This document shows, piece after piece, positions 45,333 through 54,201 of a stretch of DNA of 64,000 nucleotides. A program made the translations under genes and the position numbers. Within the stretch, counting starts at the first letter, position 1. Every line of letters starts with the position of its first letter. Origin of the DNA: JAUXJB01 sp965226855 (GTDB taxonomy: Bacteria; Myxococcota_A; UBA9160; SZUA-336); contig CBDDEE010000031.1 in the NCBI GenBank assembly GCA_965226855.1, forward strand, positions 124,001 through 188,000, given 5' to 3'. The notes beneath the pieces were generated by a model, which saw nothing but the letters and a program-made list of their open reading frames with translations, was not told the origin of the DNA and did no database searches.

Positions 45333-45793
45333 AAGAGCCCTTCCGGCAGCGCGACCCGCCACAACAGCTGGCCCGCCAGGTTGGCGTACACGCCGGCCAC
45401 CAGGTCATCCATGACGACGCCGATGCCGCCGGGCAGCCGCTCCGCTCTGCGGGCCGGCGGGGGCTTCCAGATGTCGAAGATTCGAAACAGCACGAACCCC
45501 GCCAGAGCGACGTCCACCCGCGCGGGAAGGAAGGCAAGGCTCGTGAGTACGCCGGCGACCTCGTCGATCACGATCCGCCCGTCGTCGTGCCTCCCCAGCA
45601 GCCGCTCCGCCCGGTCCGCGATCCAGGCAGCCGCGACCGCGAGGCCACCCAGAGCCGCCACGTAGAGGCCCGTCGAGAGCGGCGAGAGCACGGCGTACAC
45701 ACCCAGCCCGATGACGGATCCCGCGGTGCCCGGAGCTACCGGCGAATAGCCCACGCCCGCGCCCGTCGCCACGAAGAGAATCAATTTTCTCAT
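45329..45793 (-). CDS. pgpA: Phosphatidylglycerophosphatase A
   Basis: 154 aa inner-membrane enzyme dephosphorylating phosphatidylglycerol phosphate. Characteristic GVGYSPVAPGTAGSVIGLG (13-31), the acidic IVIDEVAGV motif and RIFDIWKPPPARRAERLPGG, then VMDDLVAGVYANL. Three or four hydrophobic segments. First gene of the recA operon, preceded by a candidate promoter. Confidence 0.92.
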   Translation of the reverse strand: MRKLILFVATGAGVGYSPVAPGTAGSVIGLGVYAVLSPLSTGLYVAALGGLAVAAAWIADRAERLLGRHDDGRIVIDEVAGVLTSLAFLPARVDVALAGFVLFRIFDIWKPPPARRAERLPGGIGVVMDDLVAGVYANLAGQLLWRVALPEGLL

Positions 45794-45824
45794 TGTATAT
45801 CAGGGACTTCCGCCGCCAAAGGGG

Positions 45825-45854
45825 ATCGTAGTTCCGGGCTCAGGACCGTGTCAA
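45825..45854 (-). promoter_or_regulatory. Candidate sigma-70 promoter of pgpA-cinA-thpR-recA
   Basis: On minus: TTGACA (45849-45854), 18-bp spacer, TACGAT (45825-45830), about 30 bp upstream of the pgpA ATG. Both hexamers are close to consensus; no operator was recognised. Confidence 0.45.
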
Positions 45855-45987
45855 GGTGAGCGAAAATATAGCGAAAATCCGCGCCGCCTGCAGACCGAAC
45901 GATCACGCGCAAGCAGGGGACTCAAGCGGAGGAGTCTCCTGGTCGATTCGCTCCCGGGAGCTGAGCATCCCAGGGGAAGCGTGTCTC

Positions 45988-47631
45988 ATGACGGAGGGAG
46001 CACCGGCCAGGGCGGCGGCGGTACCGCTGCTGCTCGAGATCGCCCGCGCCCGCCGAGCCCGTGAGTTCTACTCGCCGGGCCATCCGACACTCTCCGAGGC
46101 GCTCAAGCGGCTCTCGCGCGTCTGGCGCATGGCCCTCTCTGAGGTGGACGAGCTCGAGCTACAGCTCGAGCGCGGCTGCTTCCGCTTGATGGGCGTGTCC
46201 GAGCTACGCGGGCCCGGCATCGATGAGCTGGCCGCCGAGCTCGAGACGCGAGGTATCCGACGGCTCCGGGTCGGCTCGAACGTCGAGCCCGCCGAGATGG
46301 ACACACTGATCGATGCGCTCGTTCACGACTTCTCGGGAGCTGAAGAGCTCGAGCAGCTTCTGGCGCGCTCCGGCGTCCAGAACATCACAACGACGGATCA
46401 CGCGTTCGGCGAGCTACCTGGACGCGGCGCGCACGCGGTGCATGACGAGCGCGAGGAAGCAGAGACTCGAATCCTACCGGCAGCCTCGCGGGAGCCCGAC
46501 CCGGAAGCAGAGGCCGGCACGCCGACGGTGGTGGACGGTCTAGGCGAGGCGCCGCCCGCACCTGCGGTCGTGAAGGCGGACGATCGGAAGACCGGAGAGG
46601 AGGCACCGAAGCTCTTGCGCCAGCTCGCCGAGCTCGAAGGCTGCGATGCTCTCGAGGCGTACCGCGAGCTCGCCGACCAGATCAGTGAACGCTCGAACGC
46701 GCTGCTCGAGGCCCAGAGCTTTTTCGACGCATATCGGGCCGCGCTGCTCTTCTCCCGCCACTCGAGCGATCGCCGTGGACACCCCGAGGAGATCTGCGCC
46801 GAGGCACAGCTCCGCCTGCAGCGCCTGATGGAGTGCGACGACTTCCTTGGCTTCGTGATGGAGCTCGCCTCTGGAGAACAGGGGCTCACGTGCGTGCAGG
46901 CGACGCAGGTCCTCCTGGCCTGCGGCGAGGCCGTCGTGCCGAGACTGCTCGACCTGCACTTCGTGGCGGACGACGAGACGAACAAGCGCACGACCTCGAT
47001 TCTGATCGCGATGGGGGACGCCGCGCTGCCGGTGATCGTCGCAGAGCTCGGCTCACCCACGCTGGAGCGGGCGCGGCGCGCTGCCCAGCTGCTCGGCGAC
47101 ATCCAGCACCCACGCGCGGTCGAGTCTTTGACCAAGGCCCTCCGGAACGCCGAGAATCCGGGCATCCGACCCAAGGTCGCGCGCGCGCTCGCCCACATCG
47201 GCAGCGTGCAGGCCATCGACACGCTGATCGAGGCGCTTCAAGACGACTCGGAACGCGCGGAGCTCGCGGCCCGCTGCCTTGGTGAGACGTGCGAGCCGCG
47301 GACACGCGCCGCGCTGATCGAAGCCATCGGCGAGAGCAGCGGCCGCCCGGAGTCGGTGCGCCGCGAGGCGATTCGCAGCCTTGGCAAGATGGGCGGAGAG
47401 GAGGCTCTCGCGGCCCTCCGTTCGCTCCTCGAGCAGGGCTCGCTCCTGCACCGAAGGCGCATGCGTCCCCTGCGCATCGCAGCGGCGCAGGCCATTGCGC
47501 GGATCGGCAACAGCTCGGCCCGAGAGGCCCTCGAGAGAAGCTCGCGACAGGGCGATACGGCAGTGCGGCGGGCCTGCGGTGCCGCGCTCGAGCGCCTCGG
47601 GCCGCCAGATGACCCAGGCAGCTCCGGCTGA
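45988..47631 (+). CDS. HEAT-repeat protein of unknown function
   Basis: 547 aa. The N-terminal part (about 1-130) is an unrecognised alpha/beta region (LLLEIARARRAREFYSPGHPTL, then LELQLERGCFRLMGV), followed by an acidic linker (about 140-200) and, from about residue 290, tandem HEAT repeats: VIVAELGSPTLERARRAAQL, AVESLTKALRNAENPGIRPK, AIDTLIEALQDDSERAELAA and LAALRSLLEQGSL. HEAT repeats act as protein-binding scaffolds; no catalytic motif seen. Start set at ATG 45988 after AGGGGAAG; a GTG at 45856 would add 44 residues of low-complexity sequence. Followed by ruvX and mltG. Confidence 0.75.
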   Translation: MTEGAPARAAAVPLLLEIARARRAREFYSPGHPTLSEALKRLSRVWRMALSEVDELELQLERGCFRLMGVSELRGPGIDELAAELETRGIRRLRVGSNVEPAEMDTLIDALVHDFSGAEELEQLLARSGVQNITTTDHAFGELPGRGAHAVHDEREEAETRILPAASREPDPEAEAGTPTVVDGLGEAPPAPAVVKADDRKTGEEAPKLLRQLAELEGCDALEAYRELADQISERSNALLEAQSFFDAYRAALLFSRHSSDRRGHPEEICAEAQLRLQRLMECDDFLGFVMELASGEQGLTCVQATQVLLACGEAVVPRLLDLHFVADDETNKRTTSILIAMGDAALPVIVAELGSPTLERARRAAQLLGDIQHPRAVESLTKALRNAENPGIRPKVARALAHIGSVQAIDTLIEALQDDSERAELAARCLGETCEPRTRAALIEAIGESSGRPESVRREAIRSLGKMGGEEALAALRSLLEQGSLLHRRRMRPLRIAAAQAIARIGNSSAREALERSSRQGDTAVRRACGAALERLGPPDDPGSSG

Positions 47632-47662
47632 CCCATCCGCTGCTGCCTGCTAGGGTCTCCGG

Positions 47663-48082
47663 GTGCGCTCGATGGCCCTGGACTTTGGCGAGCGGCGCAT
47701 TGGCGTCGCGATCAGCGACCCGACAGGAACGCTGGCCCAGCCGCTGGAGACCCTGTCCCGGCGCGGGAACTCCGACACGGCACTCAAGCGAATCGCCCAC
47801 CTGGTCGCCGAGTATGAGGTGGCGCGGATCGTCGTCGGTCTCCCTCTCCTGCTCGACGGAGCGAGCGGCTCGCAAGCCGAGCGTGCCCGTCGCTTCGGCA
47901 GTGAGGTGGCGCAGCGCACCGGAGTGTCCGTCGAGTACCTCGATGAGCGCCTGACGAGCGCCGAGGCACGCCGCGCGCTGCGCGCTGCCGGCGTCCCCGC
48001 ACGCAAGCAGAAGGGGCGCGTTGACCCGGTCGCGGCGGCGCTCCTGCTCTCCACCTTCCTGGCGCGCGAGTCGACGGCATGA
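47663..48082 (+). CDS. ruvX: Holliday junction resolvase RuvX/YqgF
   Basis: 139 aa RNase H-fold protein. ALDFGERRIGVAISDP holds the first catalytic Asp; VVGLPLLLDG and YLDERLTSAEA follow, with a third acidic residue in GRVDPVAAALLL. Assigned to pre-16S rRNA 5' processing and junction resolution. GTG start at 47663. Its stop overlaps the mltG start as ATGA, the usual yqgF-mltG pairing. Confidence 0.94.
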   Translation: MRSMALDFGERRIGVAISDPTGTLAQPLETLSRRGNSDTALKRIAHLVAEYEVARIVVGLPLLLDGASGSQAERARRFGSEVAQRTGVSVEYLDERLTSAEARRALRAAGVPARKQKGRVDPVAAALLLSTFLARESTA

Positions 48083-49080
48083 AGCGGTGGTTGCTGGTCG
48101 GTCTCGCCATCGTCCTCGTCGGCGCCAGCACGCTGGGCTGGGTCGCCTCGAAGCTGTGGGTCCCCGCTGACCCTGCAGGCGAGGAGAGCGTCTTCCGGAT
48201 CGGCGGAGGGGACACGTTGCGTGTGGTCTCCGAGCGCCTGTACAGCTCGGGGCTGATCCAGCTCCAGCCCTGGATCCTGGTGACCTGGGGGCAGGTCACA
48301 GGGGCCGAGCGCTCGATCAAGAGCGGGGAGTACGACCTGACGCCGCGCATGACGCCCGCGCAGATCCTCGCAAAGCTCGTTTCGGGGCACGTCAAAACCC
48401 ATTCCGTCACGCTGCCCGAGGGCATCCGCCTGGACGAGGTCGCGGAGCGCCTGGAGCGCGCGCAGATCGTCGACGCGGAGGAGTTCCTGGAACATGCACG
48501 CGAAGCGAAGCTCGGGCGCTCGCTCGGCATCGAGGCCGAGTCCTTCGAGGGCTACATCTACCCCGAGACCTACCGCTTCCGGCGCCCCACGCCGCCGGAC
48601 GAGATCCTGGAGCGCACCGTCAACGAGTTCTTGAGTCGAATCACGGAACAGGACCGCGCACGCATCAGAGAGTCCGGTCGCTCGCTACACGAGATCGTGA
48701 CGCTCGCTTCGATCGTCGAGAAGGAGACTGCGGTCGAGTCCGAGCGCCCGCTGATCGCGGCCGTGTTCTGGAACAGGCTCCACAAACGCATGCGCCTCCA
48801 GTCCGATCCCACCGTGATCTACGGGCTGATCGAGACACAGGGCCACTTCGACGGGGACATCCGCTACCGAGACCTGCGCGCAGACAACCCCTACAACACG
48901 TACACGCGACACGGCCTGCCGCCGGGCCCGATCGCCAACACCACCATCGCGTCCGTCCGCGCCGTCCTCGAGCCCGCCGACGTTTCCTACCTCTACTTCG
49001 TCTCCCGCAACGACGGCACCCACGAGTTCTCGACGACCTTGCGTGAGCACTCTCGCGCCGTCGAACGCTACCAGAGGTAG
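48079..49080 (+). CDS. mltG: Endolytic murein transglycosylase MltG
   Basis: 333 aa. An N-terminal membrane anchor (about 5-25) is followed by a LysM-like region and the catalytic YceG domain, with the active Glu in LASIVEKETAVESERP (about residue 215) and VFWNRLHKRMRLQSDPTVIYG. Cuts nascent glycan strands and sets their length, in the periplasm. Ends DGTHEFSTTLREH as in family. Overlaps ruvX. Confidence 0.95.
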   Translation: MKRWLLVGLAIVLVGASTLGWVASKLWVPADPAGEESVFRIGGGDTLRVVSERLYSSGLIQLQPWILVTWGQVTGAERSIKSGEYDLTPRMTPAQILAKLVSGHVKTHSVTLPEGIRLDEVAERLERAQIVDAEEFLEHAREAKLGRSLGIEAESFEGYIYPETYRFRRPTPPDEILERTVNEFLSRITEQDRARIRESGRSLHEIVTLASIVEKETAVESERPLIAAVFWNRLHKRMRLQSDPTVIYGLIETQGHFDGDIRYRDLRADNPYNTYTRHGLPPGPIANTTIASVRAVLEPADVSYLYFVSRNDGTHEFSTTLREHSRAVERYQR

Positions 49081-49120
49081 CGCTCAGGTCTACAGCGTTC
49101 GCAGCGCTTGCGCAGTGCCG

Positions 49121-49543
49121 TTACAGGCCGCCCATCTGACCGGGAACGTGGTTCGAGCAGTGGAAGTGCACCATGCGCCACTGCCCGTCGATGCGCTGCC
49201 AGATCTCCGTGCTGCGGGAGTCCTGCTCGACCCGTCCGAGTGGACCGAAGTCGGCCCGGAAGTGCAGGCCGTAGGTGACCCAGGCGGCATCGCCCGATAC
49301 GGCGACGTGCTCGTCGTAGGTCTCGATCTCGGCCGGTTTGTCGCTCGGCGACGAGGTGCGGAGCAGATCCCAGAGCTCGCAGATGTGGTCGACGCCAATG
49401 TAATTGCTCTGGTTCAGGTTGAACCAGAGCAGCTTCTCGTTACCTGGCACCATGTGGGCCCGCAGAAAGGCCGTGTCGCCGACGGTGTTCGCCGTGAGAA
49501 AGCCGCGGTGCAGCTCCAGAATCGTCTCATGGTCGTCCGCCAC
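49121..49543 (-). CDS. SnoaL/NTF2-like protein
   Basis: 140 aa, GTG start after a strong AGGAGG 7 nt upstream. NTF2-like pattern: HETILELHRGFLTANTVGDTAFL helix, then beta strands ending STEIWQRIDGQWRMVHFHCS, as in the SnoaL/DUF4440/ketosteroid isomerase-like group. Reaction unknown. The gene overlaps its ribosome site with the stop of the LLM oxidoreductase gene, so the two are probably one operon. Convergent with mltG. Confidence 0.82.
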   Translation of the reverse strand: MADDHETILELHRGFLTANTVGDTAFLRAHMVPGNEKLLWFNLNQSNYIGVDHICELWDLLRTSSPSDKPAEIETYDEHVAVSGDAAWVTYGLHFRADFGPLGRVEQDSRSTEIWQRIDGQWRMVHFHCSNHVPGQMGGL

Positions 49544-49554
49544 GTCTCTACCTC

Positions 49555-50565
49555 CTAGCTCGGGCGCGCCTCGCCCACCTGCTTCACGATCTCGGGCAGA
49601 GCCTGGGGCTCCGCAGACAACGCGAGCGCCAGCTCGTCGATCCCGGTTTCCGCGTACGACGCCAGCGCGTCCGCGAGGCCGTCGGGTGTGGCCAGGAGCG
49701 CCGTCGCGTCGATCACGTCCGGCGTGAGCACCTCGAAGCGCGCGTGGGGACTGGGCGCGGCTGCCGCCTCGACGAGCGCACCCGGCTCGATCACGCCGCG
49801 CGCCAGGTGCTCCGCCATGCCGGGCTCCGCGGCCGCGAAGATCGGCATGAGCTGCTTGCGCGCCGCAGCGAGGTCCTGCGCGACCACGGCCAGCGCGATC
49901 GCGACGATCCGAAACCGCGAGCGATCCCGGCCCTGCGCAGCCAGCTCGGCCTCTACGGTCGCGACCGACTCGGAGAGGTACTGGCGCGACGCCCCCACCG
50001 AGAGCGACACCCCATCGCCGAGCCGCGCCGCGAGCTTCAGCATGCGGGGGCGGACCGCCATGATGTCAAGCGGCACGTCGGGCCCGACGGTCGCAAGCTT
50101 GAAGCCGCGAAACGCATGGTCGCCGTACTCCACGTGCATGTGGGCGCCCGAGAGCGCAGCGCGCAGAGACCGCACAAGCGCCTCGGTGCGCGCCAGCGGC
50201 CTATCGAGCGGGGTGCCCAGCGTCGCGACGAGGCCGGGGTCTCCCGTGCCGACTGCGGCGCGCACCCGTCCCGGGGCGATCTCAGCCAGCGAGGCGAGCT
50301 CCATGGCCGTTACGGCAGGGTGACGTCCCGCACCGGAGAGCCCGACCAGACTGACCTCGATGTTCGCGGTCTGCGTGAGCGACAGCGCAGTCGGCACGAA
50401 CGCATCGTGAAAGCCGAAGTGCTCCGCGTGCCACACGCCGTCGAGACCGTTCTGCTCCGCCGCACGTACGGCGGGCAAGGTTTGCGCGATGGGACCCATT
50501 CCCGTGAAGGCGAGGCTGAGACGCAGGTGATCTCTCCCGCTTGGAACCCCGCCAGTGTAATCCAA
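49555..50565 (-). CDS. LLM-class flavin-dependent oxidoreductase (F420-type)
   Basis: 336 aa TIM-barrel of the luciferase-like family. LSLAFTGMGPIAQTLPAVRAAE near the start, DGVWHAEHFGFHDAF (substrate loop), GLSGAGRHPAVTAMELASLAE and GRVRAAVGTGDPG point to the coenzyme F420-dependent branch; FMN use cannot be excluded. Start taken at TTG 50565, since no better codon lies before the conserved region; uncertain. Coupled with a SnoaL-like gene downstream. Confidence 0.8.
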   Translation of the reverse strand: MDYTGGVPSGRDHLRLSLAFTGMGPIAQTLPAVRAAEQNGLDGVWHAEHFGFHDAFVPTALSLTQTANIEVSLVGLSGAGRHPAVTAMELASLAEIAPGRVRAAVGTGDPGLVATLGTPLDRPLARTEALVRSLRAALSGAHMHVEYGDHAFRGFKLATVGPDVPLDIMAVRPRMLKLAARLGDGVSLSVGASRQYLSESVATVEAELAAQGRDRSRFRIVAIALAVVAQDLAAARKQLMPIFAAAEPGMAEHLARGVIEPGALVEAAAAPSPHARFEVLTPDVIDATALLATPDGLADALASYAETGIDELALALSAEPQALPEIVKQVGEARPS

Positions 50566-50593
50566 GAGCCAGACGAATTCAGAGCCGAACGTA

Positions 50594-50622
50594 GTGGGTG
50601 GCGGTGCGGCCGCCCGCGCCGG
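50594..50622 (-). repeat. Intergenic hairpin repeat, truncated copy 8
   Basis: Only the stem 1 region and ACCCAC end survive: on minus CCGGCGCGGGCGGCCGCACCGCCACCCAC, 10 nt after the mreB stop in mreB orientation. The rest is lost or strongly decayed. Confidence 0.55.
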
Positions 50623-50631
50623 ATAAAGCGC

Positions 50632-51663
50632 TCAGTTTGGCATAGCGACTTCGCGGAGGAGGCCCAGCGAGTCGAGGACGGTGCCTGCGCCAATCACGAC
50701 GGCAGTGAAGGGGTCGTCGCCGCGGACGATCGGGAGCTTGGTCTCGTTGCGGAGCAGCTGGTCGAAGTCGCGCAGGAGCGCGCAGCCACCGACCAGGACG
50801 ATACCGCGATCGACGATATCGGCAGCGAGCTCCGGAGGTGTGCGCTCCAGGGTCTGCAACACGGTGTCGACGATCTGGTGGATCGGTTCGCTGAGCGCCT
50901 CCCGGATCTCGTCGCTGGAGATCACGATCATCTTTGGGATGCCGCCAACCAGGTCGCGCCCCTTGATCTCCATCGTCTTCACGGGGCCGTCACCCGTGGC
51001 CGTTCCTATCGTCATCTTGATGATCTCCGCGCTGCGCTCGCCGACTAGCAAGTTGTGCTTGCGCTTCACGTATTGGATGATCGCCTCGTCGAGCTTGTCG
51101 CCCCCGACCCGAACGGAGCTCGAGGTCACGATGCCGGCCAGGGAGATCACCGCGACGTCGGTCGTTCCACCGCCAACGTCGATCACCATGTTCCCCGTGG
51201 GTTGGACCACGTCGAGGCCGGCTCCGATCGCGGCGGCCATCGGCTCTTCGATCAGGTAGACCTCGCGCGCGCCGGCCGAGGTGGCGGACTCCCGGACCGC
51301 CCTCTTCTCGACGGACGTGATACAAGGCGGCACGCAGATGACGATGCGGGGCCGCACGAGGCGGCGGCGGTTGTGCGCCTTTTGGATGAAGTAGCGCAGC
51401 ATCGCCTCGGTGACCTCGAAGTCGGCAATGACGCCATCCTTGATCGGACGTATGGCCGTGATGCTCCCGGGAGTGCGACCGACCATCTCCTTGGCCTCGC
51501 TGCCGACCGCAAGCACCTTGCGCGAAGACCCCTCCGCAATCGCCACCACGGACGGCTCGCTGCAGATGATGCCGCGTCCCCGTGCGTACACGAGAGTGTT
51601 TGCCGTGCCGAGGTCGATGGCCAGATCGTTGGAAAGGAGCCCGGCCAACCAGCTAAAGACCAT
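50632..51663 (-). CDS. mreB: Rod shape-determining protein MreB
   Basis: 343 aa bacterial actin. Phosphate 1 DLAIDLGTANTLVY (13-26), connector and phosphate 2 MVIDVGGGTTDVAVIS, adenosine motif VLVGGCALLRDFDQLL, all intact. Polymerises under the inner membrane and guides lateral wall growth. No mreC or mreD follows; the downstream gene is an LLM oxidoreductase. ATG preceded by GGAGCG. Confidence 0.96.
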   Translation of the reverse strand: MVFSWLAGLLSNDLAIDLGTANTLVYARGRGIICSEPSVVAIAEGSSRKVLAVGSEAKEMVGRTPGSITAIRPIKDGVIADFEVTEAMLRYFIQKAHNRRRLVRPRIVICVPPCITSVEKRAVRESATSAGAREVYLIEEPMAAAIGAGLDVVQPTGNMVIDVGGGTTDVAVISLAGIVTSSSVRVGGDKLDEAIIQYVKRKHNLLVGERSAEIIKMTIGTATGDGPVKTMEIKGRDLVGGIPKMIVISSDEIREALSEPIHQIVDTVLQTLERTPPELAADIVDRGIVLVGGCALLRDFDQLLRNETKLPIVRGDDPFTAVVIGAGTVLDSLGLLREVAMPN

Positions 51664-51744
51664 TTTTTCGCTCCGGATTCAAAGAGAAGGACCCCCAATT
51701 GCATCGGCAACACGGCCCGGAACTGGAGAAACTCGCAGCAGGCC

Positions 51745-52089
51745 CTAGCGGCCGCTGTCTACGGGCCGGCTCAAGAGGTCCAGAACGGCCGCCACACCTG
51801 CCCGCGCCTCGCCCAGGCGCTCCTCGTATGCGGCAATGGTGGCGTGCTGGTCCGCGATCGTCGCCTCACGGTCAACGACGATCTGCATGAGCGCGCGTGC
51901 CTCGGTCTCGAGCACGTCGATGCGGTTGCCGAGCTGGAAGCGACTCCACAAGAGCAGCGCGAGCGCGACGGAGAGGGCCAGGGCGAGCAATAGCGTCATG
52001 CGCGACAGCCTGGGCTCGCGCGCTCCCTCGGAGCTCTCGTCTTCGGATAGCGGCGGGATGGTGCGGAGCCGCGGCTCAGGCTCGGACAT
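51745..52089 (-). CDS. Single-pass membrane coiled-coil protein at the end of the proteasome operon
   Basis: 114 aa, family not recognised. An N-terminal cytosolic segment (1-30, MSEPEPRLRTIPPL... rich in charged residues) is followed by one hydrophobic helix (MTLLLALALSVALALLLW, 31-48) and a likely coiled coil (NRIDVLETEARALMQIVVD, 55-73, and IAAYEERLGEARAGVAAVLD, 85-104). It starts 5 nt after pafA on the same strand, so it is almost surely co-expressed with the proteasome system. Its role is unknown; tethering or substrate presentation at the membrane is speculation. Confidence 0.65.
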   Translation of the reverse strand: MSEPEPRLRTIPPLSEDESSEGAREPRLSRMTLLLALALSVALALLLWSRFQLGNRIDVLETEARALMQIVVDREATIADQHATIAAYEERLGEARAGVAAVLDLLSRPVDSGR

Positions 52090-52094
52090 GGGGC

Positions 52095-53501
52095 CTAGCT
52101 CTGGATGACCAGCTTGGAGAGCGAGGTTCGGCGCAGGTTGGTCTTCTGAATCGTGCGCACGAGCTCGGTCACCTTCTCGGTATCGGTCTCGAACGGATTG
52201 TTGCAGATGACGCGCACGTTCAAGAGGTTGCCAAGGCGGATGTTCGACCAGTCGAGGTCGTACTGGATGTTGTTCTGTCGCGCGAGCTTGATGAAGTCGC
52301 CGCGCATACGCGCGCGCGTGTCCTGTGGGGGCTCGGTCTTGGCCTTCTCGATCTCCGCGTCGGAGAACAGTCGATCGGCGACGCCCTTGCGCTCCAGCAG
52401 GTAGAAGAAGCCGCGGTCCTGCCGGATATCGTGGTACTGCAGGTCCAGCATGAAGACACGCGGGTCGTGCCAGGAGATCTGGTGCCGATCCACGTACTGG
52501 CGCAGCAGCTTGCGCTTGATCATCCAGTCGAGCTTGCGGTCGAGCTGGTCGGGATCGTCCTCCAGGCACGTGAGCACGTAATCCCACTCCACGACTCCCT
52601 CGCGAAGCTGGTCGCTCACGGAGTACTGCTCGATGTGTCGCTTTGCCATCTCGCAGTACTCGCGCTGGATCTCGATCGGGGAGTACTCCCGCCCATTCTC
52701 CAGGCGCACCTTCTTGCGGCACGTCGTGTCGTAGGAGATGTCCTTGATGGCCTTGACCGGGTGACGGAGCGTGAAGTCCTTGGTGATGAAGCCGTCCTCG
52801 ATCATCTGCAGGACGATCGCGCAGGTCGATAGCTTCAAGAAGTTGGTGTACTCGGACATGTTCGAGTCGCCAACTATCACGTGCAGGCGTCGATACTTCT
52901 CCCGGTCCGCGTGTGGCTCATCACGGGTGTTGATGATCGAGCGGTCGTTCGTCGTCGTGCCGGAGATCTTCTGGTAGATGTGCTGAGCGCGCTGGCTGAC
53001 GCAGTAGTGCACGCCCTCCTGCGTCTGGAACACCTTGCCAGCGCCAGCGAAGATCTGGCGCGTTACCAGGAACGGGATCAGCTGCTCGGCCAGGTAGTAG
53101 AAGTCCACGTCCCGATCGACCAGATAGTTCTCGTGGCAGCCATAGCTGTTTCCCACGAAGTCCGTGTTGTTCTTGAAGATCGAGAGCTTGCCTGGGACGC
53201 GCTCCTCGCGGATCTTCTCCTCGGCGTAGAGCTGCAAGTCCTCCAGGATGCGCTCGCCGGCCCGGTCGAAGATCACCAGGTCCTTCGGGCTCGCGCACTC
53301 GGGAGTGGCGTACTCGGGATGGCAGCCGGTGTCCTGGTAGAAGCGCGCGCCGTTCTCGAGGAAGACGTTGAGGAAGTGCTCGGTCGTAATGAGCTTCTCG
53401 AACAGGAACCGAATCGCCTTCTCCACGGGAAGGGTCTTGCGCCCTTCCGGCGTGAAGATGATCCCGTACTCGGTCTCTAGTCCGTAGATCCTCTTCTGCA
53501 C
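52095..53501 (-). CDS. pafA: Pup--protein ligase PafA
   Basis: 468 aa. Joins the C-terminal Glu of Pup to substrate lysines through a phospho-Glu intermediate. Glutamine-synthetase fold: GLETEYGIIF at the N-terminus with the Mg/ATP glutamates, NNTDFVGNSYGCHENYL, and NTRDEPHADREKYRRLHVI around the ATP site, all shared with Dop, but it lacks the Dop-specific insertion loop. GTG at 53501 chosen because AGGAAC precedes it and the start MQKRIYGLETEYG matches the family. Last enzyme gene of the operon, after prcA. Confidence 0.95.
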   Translation of the reverse strand: MQKRIYGLETEYGIIFTPEGRKTLPVEKAIRFLFEKLITTEHFLNVFLENGARFYQDTGCHPEYATPECASPKDLVIFDRAGERILEDLQLYAEEKIREERVPGKLSIFKNNTDFVGNSYGCHENYLVDRDVDFYYLAEQLIPFLVTRQIFAGAGKVFQTQEGVHYCVSQRAQHIYQKISGTTTNDRSIINTRDEPHADREKYRRLHVIVGDSNMSEYTNFLKLSTCAIVLQMIEDGFITKDFTLRHPVKAIKDISYDTTCRKKVRLENGREYSPIEIQREYCEMAKRHIEQYSVSDQLREGVVEWDYVLTCLEDDPDQLDRKLDWMIKRKLLRQYVDRHQISWHDPRVFMLDLQYHDIRQDRGFFYLLERKGVADRLFSDAEIEKAKTEPPQDTRARMRGDFIKLARQNNIQYDLDWSNIRLGNLLNVRVICNNPFETDTEKVTELVRTIQKTNLRRTSLSKLVIQS

Positions 53502-53508
53502 GGCGTTC

Positions 53509-54198
53509 CTACCTGGCGACGAGTTCCTTGATCTCGGGCTCTCCCAAGCGCCTGAACTTGCGGCCTTCGCGCGAGCGTTCCAGGATTCCGATCTCCAGGG
53601 CTCGCTCGTCCAGGTCCTCCAGCTCGGTTCCGTCTGCGGCGGAGGCAAGCGCCTTGCGTCCCAGCACTACTGCCTCGTCCAGACTCAGGTTAGCCTTCCA
53701 GCCGTCCTTGAGCACGCCCATGAGCTCGTCAGGGTCGCCGCCAATCGACACGTAGTTATCGTGGTCGGTCATGCTGCCGTCGTACAGGATCCGGTAGAAG
53801 GACACAGAGTCCTCGCGGATCTCGGCCACGAGGATCTCGACCTCGAGGGCTTTCATCTCGCGCGTGAAGATCGAGCCGAGGACGGTCGAGTACTCGTTCG
53901 CCAGGCTCTTTCCCGACACGTCTTCTCGCGAGTAGGAATAGCCCTGCATGTCCGCGTAGCGAATCCCCGCCTTCCGCAGGTTCTCGTACTCGTCCAGCTT
54001 CCCGACGCCACCGAACGCGATGCGATCGTAGATCTCGGCGATCTTGCGCAGGCCCGAGCTGCGGTTCTCCGCCAGCATGGCGATTCCGCCGTCGTATTCG
54101 AGCGCAACCATCGGTCGGCCTCGGCCGATTCCCTTGCGGGCGTACTCGGCCTTGTCCTGATAGTGCTGCTCCGGCGAGATGTAGAAGGGAGAACTCAT
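53509..54198 (-). CDS. prcA: Proteasome subunit alpha
   Basis: 229 aa. Alpha-type 20S subunit forming the outer rings and gate. N-terminal gate segment MSSPFYISPEQHYQDKAEYARKGIGRGRP and body GGIAMLAENRSSGLRKIAEIYDRIAFGGVGKLDEYENLRK are typical of bacterial PrcA. No catalytic Thr, as expected. The stop is 7 nt before pafA and the start 3 nt after prcB. Confidence 0.95.
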   Translation of the reverse strand: MSSPFYISPEQHYQDKAEYARKGIGRGRPMVALEYDGGIAMLAENRSSGLRKIAEIYDRIAFGGVGKLDEYENLRKAGIRYADMQGYSYSREDVSGKSLANEYSTVLGSIFTREMKALEVEILVAEIREDSVSFYRILYDGSMTDHDNYVSIGGDPDELMGVLKDGWKANLSLDEAVVLGRKALASAADGTELEDLDERALEIGILERSREGRKFRRLGEPEIKELVAR

Positions 54199-54201
54199 CG
54201 T

